NCBI GenBank assembly: GCA_014799675.1
Contig: JAAVHM010000041.1
Location: 6,814-18,552, forward strand
Length of the DNA stretch: 11,739 nt
Source of the DNA: Ruminococcus sp.
GTDB lineage: Bacteria; Bacillota; Clostridia; Oscillospirales; Ruminococcaceae
Reading direction: 5' to 3'
Every line of letters starts with the position of its first letter. Within the stretch, counting starts at the first letter, position 1. The position numbers were made by a program, and so were the translations under genes. This document shows positions 1 through 7,151 of this stretch, piece after piece. The notes below the pieces were generated by a model, which was given only the letters and a program-made list of their open reading frames with translations, was not told where the DNA came from and ran no database searches.

Positions 1-1346
1 CGCTTACCCAAAAGGTTCTGACGGAAACGTCCCTGCTTACCTTTGAGCATATCGGAAAGAGATTTCAGCGCACGGTTATTGGGTCCCGTAACGGGTCTGC
101 CGTGTCTGCCGTTGTCGATAAGTGCGTCAACAGCTTCCTGAAGCATTCTCTTTTCGTTTCTGATGATGATGTCGGGAGCTTCAAGCTCCAGCATCTTTTT
201 AAGACGGTTGTTGCGGTTGATAACACGTCTGTAAAGGTCGTTAAGGTCGGAAGTACCGTACCTGCCGCCGTCCAGCATGATCATAGGACGGATATCGGGA
301 GGGATAACGGGAAGCACGTTTATTACCATCCACTCGGGCTTGTTTCCCGAAAGGCGGAATGCTTCAATTATTTCAAGCCTTTTAAGGAGCTTTATCTTCT
401 TCTGACCCTGGGGAATGTCCGCAAGCTCGGTTTTAAGCTCGTTTGCAGTCCATACAAGGTTGTTGATCCAGTTGTCCTTGTCGGCAATTTCGTCGAACTC
501 CCCTGTCATATTGGCTTCGCCTATCTTTTCAAAGAAAATCTTTTCGATATACTCCGAACCTGTTTCAACAGCGATAAGGGGAAGCCCCGGCTCAATACGC
601 TTTCTGTTATAGTTGAGAATTTCCTCTCTGTAGGTGGTTCTTGAAACAACGTCGCCGACGTTATAGTTTTCACTTTCGCCGTCCTCGGAGATAACATAGT
701 AGCGCTTTGCAAGGAAATCTCTTATCCTGTCCTCGTCAATGCCTGTTACCTTGGAGAATTCCGAAAGGTGCAGATTGATATAGTTATCGTATCTGTCATG
801 GCTGTACTCTTCAAGAAGCTCGTTTACGGCTTCCGCGCCCATATCGGCATAGAAATCGTCCTCATACTTCTCGCGCATATCCGCATACTCCTTTTCGGTA
901 AGGAGCTGCTTTTTCATAAGCTCGGTGCTGCCCGGGTCGATAACGATATATTTTGTAAAATACAGAACCTCTTCAAGACGCTTCTGCGATACTTCGATGA
1001 CCTGACCTATTCTTGAGGGAGTGCCCTTAAAATACCAGATGTGGGATGCGGGAGCAGCAAGCTCGATGTGACCCATACGCTCGCGGCGAACCTTTGAACG
1101 TGTTACCTCAACGCCGCAGCGGTCGCATATTTTGCCCTTAAAGCGGATCTTCTTGTACTTTCCGCAGTGACATTCCCAGTCCTTCTGCGGTCCGAATATC
1201 CTTTCGCAGAAAAGACCGTCCCTCTCGGGCTTCTGTGTTCTGTAGTTGATTGTTTCGGGTCTTGTTACCTCGCCGTGAGACCAAGCTCTTATCCGGTCGG
1301 GTGAAGCAAGACCTATTTTAATAGATTCAAACGCATTGAATTCCAA
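1..1346 (-). CDS. rpoC: DNA-directed RNA polymerase subunit beta' (N-terminal part, cut by window edge)
   Basis: RpoC is the largest catalytic subunit of RNA polymerase, pairing with RpoB to form the active-site cleft. The visible 448 codons begin MEFNAFESIKIGLASPDRIR. They carry the N-terminal zinc-binding site (C59, C61, C74, C77, in ECHCGKYKK and CDRCG) and the clamp-helix segment around residues 370-420 (DLYRRVINRNNRLKKMLELE). The fragment ends in QGRFRQNLLGK, just before the conserved RVDYSGRSV region. The catalytic NADFDGD motif lies outside the window. The start is inferred to be TTG at 1344-1346, because AAGGAGT at 1356-1362 sits about 10 nt upstream. An in-frame GTG three codons earlier is too close to that site, and no ATG fits. 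The gene lies 76 nt after rpoB on the same strand and is surely co-transcribed with it. It does not appear as a complete frame because both its non-ATG start and the edge truncation hide it. Confidence 0.97.
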   Translation of the reverse strand, partial: MEFNAFESIKIGLASPDRIRAWSHGEVTRPETINYRTQKPERDGLFCERIFGPQKDWECHCGKYKKIRFKGKICDRCGVEVTRSKVRRERMGHIELAAPASHIWYFKGTPSRIGQVIEVSQKRLEEVLYFTKYIVIDPGSTELMKKQLLTEKEYADMREKYEDDFYADMGAEAVNELLEEYSHDRYDNYINLHLSEFSKVTGIDEDRIRDFLAKRYYVISEDGESENYNVGDVVSRTTYREEILNYNRKRIEPGLPLIAVETGSEYIEKIFFEKIGEANMTGEFDEIADKDNWINNLVWTANELKTELADIPQGQKKIKLLKRLEIIEAFRLSGNKPEWMVINVLPVIPPDIRPMIMLDGGRYGTSDLNDLYRRVINRNNRLKKMLELEAPDIIIRNEKRMLQEAVDALIDNGRHGRPVTGPNNRALKSLSDMLKGKQGRFRQNLLGK

Positions 1347-1387
1347 ATATAACACACTCCTTTAATTTCTTTCAGCAATTTACGAAT

Positions 1388-1408
1388 GTTCTTTCAGGTG
1401 GAAAGAAC
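1388..1408 (-). other. Intercistronic hairpin between rpoB and rpoC
   Basis: A perfect 8-bp stem (GTTCTTTC / GAAAGAAC, arms 1388-1395 and 1401-1408) with a 5-nt loop lies in the 76-nt rpoB-rpoC spacer. On the minus strand it is followed by ATTCGTAAATT, not a run of U, so it does not look like an intrinsic terminator. It could be an mRNA processing or stability element, or simply chance. Confidence 0.45.
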
Positions 1409-1422
1409 CGAGTGTATGGTCG

Positions 1423-4400
1423 TCAGATCAAGTCATCGTCGTCTCCGAAGGAGAAGTCCTCTTCCTCGTCGTCCTCTTCGTCGCTGTCAAAGCTGTCAAA
1501 ATCGTCATCATCGTCGTCCTCGTCGCCGTCCTCAAAGGAGAAGCCGTCGTCAAGGTCACCGTCACCGAGGGTCAAGTCCATATCCTCGGCGTCAGAAACA
1601 GGCTGTGGAATAATATCGTCGTCGTCCTCAAAGGTTTGCTTGAGGTCGATCTCCTCGTCGTTTTCATCAAGGACTTTAACATTGAGACAGAGTGACTGGA
1701 GTTCCTTGACAAGAACCTTGAAGGATTCGGGAATTCCCGGCTTGGGAACGTTGTGTCCCTTAACGATCGCCTCATAGGTCTTGACACGTCCAACGGTATC
1801 GTCCGACTTAACGGTAAGAATTTCCTGCAAGGTATAGGCTGCGCCGTAAGCTTCCAAAGCCCAAACCTCCATTTCTCCGAAACGCTGACCGCCGAACTGG
1901 GCTTTACCGCCGAGAGGCTGCTGCGTAACAAGAGAGTAAGGTCCTACCGAACGCGCGTGGATCTTATCGTCAACAAGGTGGTGGAGTTTAAGGTAATACA
2001 TATAACCGACTGTAACAGGGTTGTCGAACCTGTCGCCTGTTCTGCCGTCGTAGAGAACAGTTTTTCCGTCCTCGCTCATGCCCGCTGCTTTGAAGCACTC
2101 GCGGATATCGTCCTCGTGCGCGCCGTCAAAAACAGGGGTCATGATCTTCCAGCCAAGCTTTTTGGCAGCCATGCCAAGGTGTACTTCAAGCACCTGACCG
2201 ATGTTCATACGTGAAGGTACGCCCAAAGGATTGAGCACGATGTCAAGAGGCGTACCGTCTGGCAGGAACGGCATATCCTCGGATTTGAGGATACGGGAAA
2301 CAACACCCTTGTTTCCGTGACGACCCGCCATTTTGTCGCCTACAGAGATCTTACGCTTCTGCGCGATATAACATCTTACAAGCATATTTACGCCGGGAGC
2401 AAGCTCCTCGGAATTTTCTCTTGTAAATACTTTAACATCAATAATTACGCCAGACTCGCCGTGAGGTACTTTAAGGGAGTTATCCCTTACTTCCCTTGCC
2501 TTTTCGCCGAAAATAGCACGGAGAAGTCTTTCTTCTGCGGTAAGCTCGGTCTCGCCCTTAGGAGTTACCTTACCTACGAGAATGTCGCCCGCGCGGACTT
2601 CTGCGCCTATGCGGATAATTCCGCGGTCGTCAAGGTCTTTGAGAGCGTCCTCGCCCACGTTTGGAATGTCCCTTGTAATTTCCTCGGGACCAAGCTTTGT
2701 ATCACGGGATTCTATCTCGTACTCCTCGATATGAACGGAAGTATAGATATCCTCACGTACAACTCTTTCGTTAAGGAGAACGGCGTCCTCGTAGTTGTAG
2801 CCCTCCCATGTCATAAAGCCGATAAGGGCATTTTTACCGATAGAAATTTCACCGTTGCTTGTTGCGGGACCGTCGGCAAGAACCTGTCCCACATGGACTT
2901 CCTCGCCCTTGTTTACGATAGGACGCTGGTTCACGCAAGTACCCTGGTTGGAACGCTTGAACTTGATAAGCTTATAGCTGTGGGTTGCGCCTGTTCCCTC
3001 TTTAATGACAACCTCGTCGGCGGAAACACGGTCAACAACGCCGTCGTGCTTTGAAATTACGCAAACGCCCGAGTCAACGGCGGACTTGTACTCCATACCC
3101 GTGCCGACGATAGGCGACTCGGTTTTAAGGAGTGGTACAGCCTGACGCTGCATATTCGCGCCCATGAGGGCACGGTTTGCGTCGTCGTTTTCAAGGAACG
3201 GGATCATTGCTGTAGCAATGGAAACAACCATTTTAGGCGAAACGTCCATATAGTCGATACGCTCGCGCTCACACTCCAAAATCTGCTCTCTGCACCTTGC
3301 GTTTACGATAGGACGGGCGAATTTGCCGTCCTCGGTAAGAGGCTCGTTAGCCTGTGCAACGGTATAGTTGTCCTCAACGTCGGCAGTCATGTAAACGACC
3401 TCGTCGGTAACAACGCCTGTTGCTTTGTCAACTTTTCTGTAAGGAGCTTCGATAAAGCCGTACTCGTTAATTCTTGCAAATGAAGCAAGGTAAGAGATAA
3501 GACCGATGTTAGGTCCTTCAGGGGTCTCGATAGGACACATTCTTCCATAGTGGGAATAGTGAACGTCACGAACCTCAAATCCTGCGCGGTCACGGGAAAG
3601 ACCGCCGGGTCCCAAAGCGGAAAGACGTCTCTTATGAGTAAGCTCCGCAAGGGGGTTGGTCTGATCCATGAACTGTGACAGAGGGGACGAACCGAAGAAC
3701 TCCTTTATAGCAGCCGTAATGGGACGGATATTTATAAGTGCCTGCGGGGTGATAACGTCCATATCCTGCGCCTGAATGTTCATTCTTTCGCGGATAACGC
3801 GCTCCATACGTGAGAAGCCTATCCTGAACTGGTTCTGGAGAAGCTCGCCAACGGAACGGATACGTCTGTTGCCGAGGTGGTCGATGTCGTCCACCTGACC
3901 TACGCCCTCGCAAAGATTAATAAAATAGCTGATAGTTGCATAAATATCATCAAGGATAATGTGCTTCGGAACAAGGTCGTCAACACGGCTCTTGACCATT
4001 TCCTCGATCTCTTCCTTGTCGGAAGCGGTCTCAAGAATTTCTTTAAGAACAACAAAGTAAACCTTTTCGTTGATACCGTACTTCTTGGGGTCGAAATCAA
4101 CGTAGGGAGCCATATCCACCATACGGTTGCCTATGACCTTTACCTCGCGCTCCTCGACGCTGTGAGAGGTCTCTCCTGTTGGAGTTGTAAAGGTTTCTCT
4201 ATGCTCAACTCTGAGCCAGACCTCGCCTACGCCTGCCTGCTCGATCTCCAGAGCCTTGTCGTATCTTACAAGCTCACCCTCGTCGGCAAGAATTTCACCT
4301 GTGAAAGGATCTGCAACGGGACGTGACAGATAATGTCCCGCAATTCTTGAAGCAACGCCGAGCTTTTTGTTGTACTTATATCTTCCGAAACGGGCGAGGT

Positions 4401-5202
4401 CGTACCTCTTTGCGTCAAAGAACAGACCGTTAAGGTGGTTCTCTGCGCTCTCCACTGTGGGAGGCTCGCCGGGACGGAGCTTTTTATACACTTCAAGGAG
4501 GGCTTCCTCCCTGTTTTTGGTAGTATCCTTTTGCAGGATAGTCTGGGTAAGACGTTCGTCAGTACCGAAATAATCTTCTATTTCAACGTCCGTTCCGCAG
4601 CCGAGGGAACGGATAAACGTGGTAAGGGGAATTTTCCTGTTCTTGTCAATTCTTACATAAGCCACGTCGTTGGAGTCCATTTCGTACTCCAGCCATGCGC
4701 CTCTGTTGGGGATAACTGTAGCCTTGAAAAGATCTTTACCAGTTTTATCCTTTTCAAAAGCATAGTAAACGCCCGGAGAACGAACCAACTGCGAAACTAT
4801 AACACGCTCGGCGCCGTTGATGATAAACGTACCGCTGTCGGTCATAAGCGGGAATTCGCCCATAAACACTTCATTTTCTTTTACAACACCAGTTTCCTTG
4901 TTCCACAGAGTAGCTTTTACTCTAAGCGGAGCAGCATATGTTACGTCACGCTCCTTACACTCGGCTACCGAATATTTCGGGGTATCGTCGATAGAGAAGT
5001 CCACAAAGTTAAGCACCAGATTACCGTTGTAATCCGTAATAGCCGCAACGTCGCGGAAAACTTCTTTCATTCCCTCATCAAGAAACCATTGATAGGAATT
5101 TTTCTGCACCTCGATCAGATTCGGCATTTCCAAAGCCTCATTGATCTTTCCGAAGCTCATTCTGGTGGTTTTGCCGAGCTGCACCGGCTTGACATTTACC
5201 AT
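1423..5202 (-). CDS. rpoB: DNA-directed RNA polymerase subunit beta, with long acidic C-terminal tail
   Basis: RpoB is the second large catalytic subunit of RNA polymerase. The 1259-residue product is full length and shows the family landmarks. The rifampicin region is at 504-535 (GSSPLSQFMDQ, THKRRLSALGPGG). Its key residues Q510, D513, H523 and S528 match the E. coli susceptible residues Q513, D516, H526 and S531. The active-site segment GYNYEDA is at 801-807. Nucleotide-contacting lysines K957 and K965 lie in GDKMAGRHGNKG, and the C-terminal GGQRFGEMEVWALEAYGA is near 1104-1121. Start choice: the frame extends 25 codons further upstream to a TTG. ATG 5200-5202 is preferred because AAGGAGGG (5211-5218) lies 8 nt upstream and MVNVKPVQLGK fits the family start. 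Residues 1191-1259 are an acidic tail with 38 Asp/Glu and no Lys/Arg. The gene has its own promoter upstream, and rpoC follows. No large lineage-specific insert is obvious elsewhere. Confidence 0.98.
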   Translation of the reverse strand: MVNVKPVQLGKTTRMSFGKINEALEMPNLIEVQKNSYQWFLDEGMKEVFRDVAAITDYNGNLVLNFVDFSIDDTPKYSVAECKERDVTYAAPLRVKATLWNKETGVVKENEVFMGEFPLMTDSGTFIINGAERVIVSQLVRSPGVYYAFEKDKTGKDLFKATVIPNRGAWLEYEMDSNDVAYVRIDKNRKIPLTTFIRSLGCGTDVEIEDYFGTDERLTQTILQKDTTKNREEALLEVYKKLRPGEPPTVESAENHLNGLFFDAKRYDLARFGRYKYNKKLGVASRIAGHYLSRPVADPFTGEILADEGELVRYDKALEIEQAGVGEVWLRVEHRETFTTPTGETSHSVEEREVKVIGNRMVDMAPYVDFDPKKYGINEKVYFVVLKEILETASDKEEIEEMVKSRVDDLVPKHIILDDIYATISYFINLCEGVGQVDDIDHLGNRRIRSVGELLQNQFRIGFSRMERVIRERMNIQAQDMDVITPQALINIRPITAAIKEFFGSSPLSQFMDQTNPLAELTHKRRLSALGPGGLSRDRAGFEVRDVHYSHYGRMCPIETPEGPNIGLISYLASFARINEYGFIEAPYRKVDKATGVVTDEVVYMTADVEDNYTVAQANEPLTEDGKFARPIVNARCREQILECERERIDYMDVSPKMVVSIATAMIPFLENDDANRALMGANMQRQAVPLLKTESPIVGTGMEYKSAVDSGVCVISKHDGVVDRVSADEVVIKEGTGATHSYKLIKFKRSNQGTCVNQRPIVNKGEEVHVGQVLADGPATSNGEISIGKNALIGFMTWEGYNYEDAVLLNERVVREDIYTSVHIEEYEIESRDTKLGPEEITRDIPNVGEDALKDLDDRGIIRIGAEVRAGDILVGKVTPKGETELTAEERLLRAIFGEKAREVRDNSLKVPHGESGVIIDVKVFTRENSEELAPGVNMLVRCYIAQKRKISVGDKMAGRHGNKGVVSRILKSEDMPFLPDGTPLDIVLNPLGVPSRMNIGQVLEVHLGMAAKKLGWKIMTPVFDGAHEDDIRECFKAAGMSEDGKTVLYDGRTGDRFDNPVTVGYMYYLKLHHLVDDKIHARSVGPYSLVTQQPLGGKAQFGGQRFGEMEVWALEAYGAAYTLQEILTVKSDDTVGRVKTYEAIVKGHNVPKPGIPESFKVLVKELQSLCLNVKVLDENDEEIDLKQTFEDDDDIIPQPVSDAEDMDLTLGDGDLDDGFSFEDGDEDDDDDDFDSFDSDEEDDEEEDFSFGDDDDLI

Positions 5203-5210
5203 AGGCGGGT

Positions 5211-5218
5211 CCCTCCTT
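5211..5218 (-). promoter_or_regulatory. Ribosome binding site deciding the rpoB start
   Basis: AAGGAGGG on the minus strand lies 8 nt before ATG 5200-5202. It fixes the start there rather than at the TTG 25 codons upstream, which has no Shine-Dalgarno site. Confidence 0.9.
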
Positions 5219-5237
5219 ATATTTTTGCGGGGTTCAT

Positions 5238-5258
5238 TCCGAAAAAAATTTTTTCGGA
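5238..5258 (-). repeat. A-tract palindrome in the rpoB leader
   Basis: A 21-nt interrupted palindrome, with 10-nt arms TCCGAAAAAA and TTTTTTCGGA around one central base, lies in the 5' untranslated region of rpoB, 20 nt before the Shine-Dalgarno site. In RNA it can form a short AU-rich hairpin capped by GC pairs. It lacks the GC-rich stem plus U-tract of a terminator. Its role is unknown. Confidence 0.5.
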
Positions 5259-5262
5259 GATA

Positions 5263-5291
5263 TTGCAATCTTATCAATTATGTGGTATACT
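5263..5291 (+). promoter_or_regulatory. Possible plus-strand extended -10 promoter facing the rpoB promoter
   Basis: TTGCAA (5263-5268), a 17-nt spacer and TATACT (5286-5291), preceded by TGG (extended -10), read on the plus strand. The -10 context TGTGGTATACTAT matches the likely phosphoglucomutase promoter at 8989-8999 closely. A transcript would start near 5298 and run into the hairpin at 5415-5450. There is no convincing plus-strand gene, so this would make a short antisense or intergenic RNA. This is prediction only. Confidence 0.35.
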
Positions 5292-5340
5292 ATATAAAAC
5301 AGTGAAAATGGCATAAGATTACATTATGATACAGTATATT

Positions 5341-5369
5341 ATTATACTACAACTTGCAATAATTGTCAA
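5341..5369 (-). promoter_or_regulatory. rpoBC sigma-A promoter (perfect consensus)
   Basis: On the minus strand there is TTGACA (5364-5369), a 17-nt spacer and TATAAT (5341-5346), the exact housekeeping consensus with optimal spacing. AT-rich A-tracts lie just upstream of the -35 (5370-5407), the usual place for an UP element. Transcription would start near 5334, leaving a leader of about 130 nt before rpoB. Confidence 0.9.
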
Positions 5370-5384
5370 GTATTTTTTTGCATA

Positions 5385-5407
5385 TTTTTGAAAAAATTTT
5401 TCAAAAA
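5385..5407. repeat. A/T-tract palindrome upstream of the rpoB -35
   Basis: A perfect 23-nt interrupted palindrome has arms TTTTTGAAAAA (5385-5395) and TTTTTCAAAAA (5397-5407) around one base. It sits directly upstream of the rpoB -35 box, where it could be an UP element or a bent-DNA or protein-binding site. It also lies where the terminator hairpin at 5415-5450 would need its U-rich tail on the minus strand. Confidence 0.5.
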
Positions 5408-5410
5408 GCC

Positions 5411-5460
5411 AAAAGCGGACAGCCGTTCCAACTTAAGAACGGTTATCCGCTTGTTTATTC
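5411..5460. terminator. Bidirectional intrinsic terminator between comM and rpoB
   Basis: The arms GCGGACAGCCGTTC (5415-5428) and GAACGGTTATCCGC (5437-5450) form a 14-position stem with one C-A mismatch and one G-U pair around an 8-nt loop. On the minus strand it is followed by TTTTGGCTTTTT, so it can end the hydrolase-comM transcript before the rpoB promoter. On the plus strand it is followed by TTGTTTATTCTTG, a poorer U-tract. Confidence 0.75.
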
Positions 5461-5569
5461 TTGTAAAATCTTGCTTCTTGCCTCTCCAATTCTTGCCTCT
5501 TGTAGGGACGGTTATCCGCTTTGTTTATTTGTATAAAAACTGTCAACTGTACACTATCAACTGTCAACT
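5438..5569. repeat. Cluster of short direct repeats downstream of comM
   Basis: Three repeat types are packed into about 130 bases. (1) ACGGTTATCCGCTT followed by TTGTTTATT-like sequence occurs at 5439-5459 and again at 5508-5529, with one inserted T in the second copy. (2) TTCTTGCCTCT occurs at 5475-5485 and 5490-5500. (3) AACTGTCAACT occurs at 5538-5548 and 5559-5569, the last copy overlapping the comM stop codon. The first copy of type 1 is also the right arm of the terminator hairpin. The arrangement resembles degenerate dispersed intergenic repeats of clostridial genomes. Confidence 0.7.
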
Positions 5570-7103
5570 ACTCTTCCTTGCCGCCCCAGTATTTGCGGTC
5601 AAGACTTCTGAACTGTACCGCTTGGGCGATATGTGGCTTGTCTATAATTTCCGAGCCGTTCATATCCGCAATAGTCCTTGCAACCTTTAATATGCGGTCA
5701 TATGCGCGGGCGGAAAGTCCCATTTTTTCAAAGACATTTTTTAACGTCTCCCTTGCCTTGTCGGTCATGGCGCAGACCTCGGGAAGCAGGTCGGGAGTTA
5801 TCTTTGCGTTGCAGGTGATATTTGTACCCTTGAACCGCTTGTTCTGTATCTCTCTTGCCGCTTGGACACGCTCACGTATGCTTGCGGAGCTCTCCTCCTT
5901 TGCCGCGGAGGAAATATTGTCAAACTCCACGGGCGGAACTTCCACATGGATATCAAAGCGGTCAAGAAGCGGTCCGCTGACCTTGGAAAGATATTTTGAT
6001 ACCTGCCCCTGATTGCAAATGCACTGTCTTGTGGGGTGTCCGTAATATCCGCAGGGACATGGGTTCATTGCCGCAACAAGCATAAAGCTGCAGGGATATG
6101 TAATAGTACCCGACGCTCTTGAAATAGTTACCTGCTGGTCTTCAAGGGGCTGGCGGAGAATTTCAAGTGTACGCCTATCAAACTCCGCAAGCTCGTCAAG
6201 GAAAAGCAGACCGTTATGGGCGAGGGATATTTCCCCCGGACGTGGTATAGTTCCCCCTCCCGCAAGCCCCGCCGCGGAAATGGTATGGTGTGGACTTCTG
6301 AACGGTCGCTTTGTCACAAGAGGAGTTTTCTTGTCAACTATGCCGCTTACGGAATGGACGTTTGTGGTCTCGATAGATTCCTCAAAGGTCATGGCGGGAA
6401 GTATTGTTGTCAGACGTTTTGCAAGCATGGATTTTCCCGAACCGGGGCTTCCTATCATAAGGACGTTGTGTCCCCCTGCGGCGGCGTATTCCAAAGCTTT
6501 TTTTGCGGCTTGCTGACCCTTTACCTCGGCGAAATCTATTATATCGAAGTGATCCTCTGGCTTTATTTCATAGGGTCTTTGGGGAAGTATCACCGCTTCC
6601 CTGCCGAAATGCTTCACTATATCTGCGGTGTTTTCAACGCCGTACACCGTTATGCCGTCCACAACGCTTGCTTCATAGGCGTTGTCCGCGGGGACGAAAA
6701 CGCTTTCAAAGCCCTCATTTTTAGCAAGCATTACCATTGGCAGAACGCCGTTTATCGGTCTTACGTCGCCATTTAAAGAAACCTCGCCGATAAAAGCAGT
6801 TTTTGAAATATCCTCGTTTATCTGTCCCGTTACGCAAAGAAGAGCAACAAATATTGCAAGGTCGTGTACGCTTCCCGACTTTTTGGTATCGGCAGGGGCA
6901 AGGTTCACTATGACCTTTGCCAAGGGAAACGCCGTGCCGTTTGAACGCAGGGCGGAGCGTATCCTCTCGCGGCTTTCCTTTACAACGGCGTCCGGAAGCC
7001 CTACTATTTCAAATGCGGGAGTGCCTTTGCTTGTTTCTATCTCAACGTCAACGGAAAACGCGTTAAGTCCGAACAAGCCAAGGCTTCTGACCTTTGCAAA
7101 CAT
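5568..7103 (-). CDS. comM: YifB/ComM-family AAA+ ATPase (Mg-chelatase-like)
   Basis: This family forms AAA+ hexamers. The Vibrio and Haemophilus member ComM is a branch-migration helicase that helps incorporate transforming DNA, while the role of the Firmicute YifB form is less established. The 511-residue protein has the usual length and order. An N-terminal Lon/S5-like domain covers about 20-140 (FEIVGLPDAVVKESRERIRSA, VNLAPAD, HDLAI). The AAA+ Mg-chelatase domain covers about 188-390, with Walker A GSPGSGKS (218-225) and Walker B LLFLDE (299-304). A C-terminal helical domain follows (about 410-500, with LSARAYDRILKVARTIAD). The four-cysteine cluster typical of the family is present (C349, C351, C361, C363). 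ATG 7101-7103 is supported by AGAGGG at 7112-7117, 8 nt upstream. It lies 48 nt after the hydrolase with no terminator between, so the two are probably co-transcribed. The family call is firm; a role in transformation here is inferred. Confidence 0.95.
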   Translation of the reverse strand: MFAKVRSLGLFGLNAFSVDVEIETSKGTPAFEIVGLPDAVVKESRERIRSALRSNGTAFPLAKVIVNLAPADTKKSGSVHDLAIFVALLCVTGQINEDISKTAFIGEVSLNGDVRPINGVLPMVMLAKNEGFESVFVPADNAYEASVVDGITVYGVENTADIVKHFGREAVILPQRPYEIKPEDHFDIIDFAEVKGQQAAKKALEYAAAGGHNVLMIGSPGSGKSMLAKRLTTILPAMTFEESIETTNVHSVSGIVDKKTPLVTKRPFRSPHHTISAAGLAGGGTIPRPGEISLAHNGLLFLDELAEFDRRTLEILRQPLEDQQVTISRASGTITYPCSFMLVAAMNPCPCGYYGHPTRQCICNQGQVSKYLSKVSGPLLDRFDIHVEVPPVEFDNISSAAKEESSASIRERVQAAREIQNKRFKGTNITCNAKITPDLLPEVCAMTDKARETLKNVFEKMGLSARAYDRILKVARTIADMNGSEIIDKPHIAQAVQFRSLDRKYWGGKEE

Positions 7104-7151
7104 AATTTTGACCCTCTTTCAATTTTTTGCTTCCGAATTTTTTGGGGGAAC

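Noticed and set aside
504..644. Plus-strand frames across rpoC (102-644, 415-612)
   Set aside because: They lie antisense to a fully conserved rpoC reading frame and show no independent coding signals.
1386..1777. Plus-strand frames rich in Ser or Arg opposite the end of rpoB
   Set aside because: They are antisense images of the GAT/GAC-rich acidic-tail codons, with no ribosome site or promoter.
5203..5277. 25-codon N-terminal extension of RpoB (MIRLQYLRKNFF...)
   Set aside because: Its TTG start has no Shine-Dalgarno site, the sequence is unlike RpoB, and it would include the leader palindrome and the real AAGGAGGG site.
5415..5529. CRISPR-like repeats in the comM-rpoB gap
   Set aside because: Only two copies of each repeat, imperfect, with different repeat words and no regular spacers or cas genes.
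5388..5690. 100-residue plus-strand frame (MKKFFKKPKADS...)
   Set aside because: It crosses the terminator and repeat island and enters comM antisense. Its composition follows the repeats, and no ribosome site is visible.
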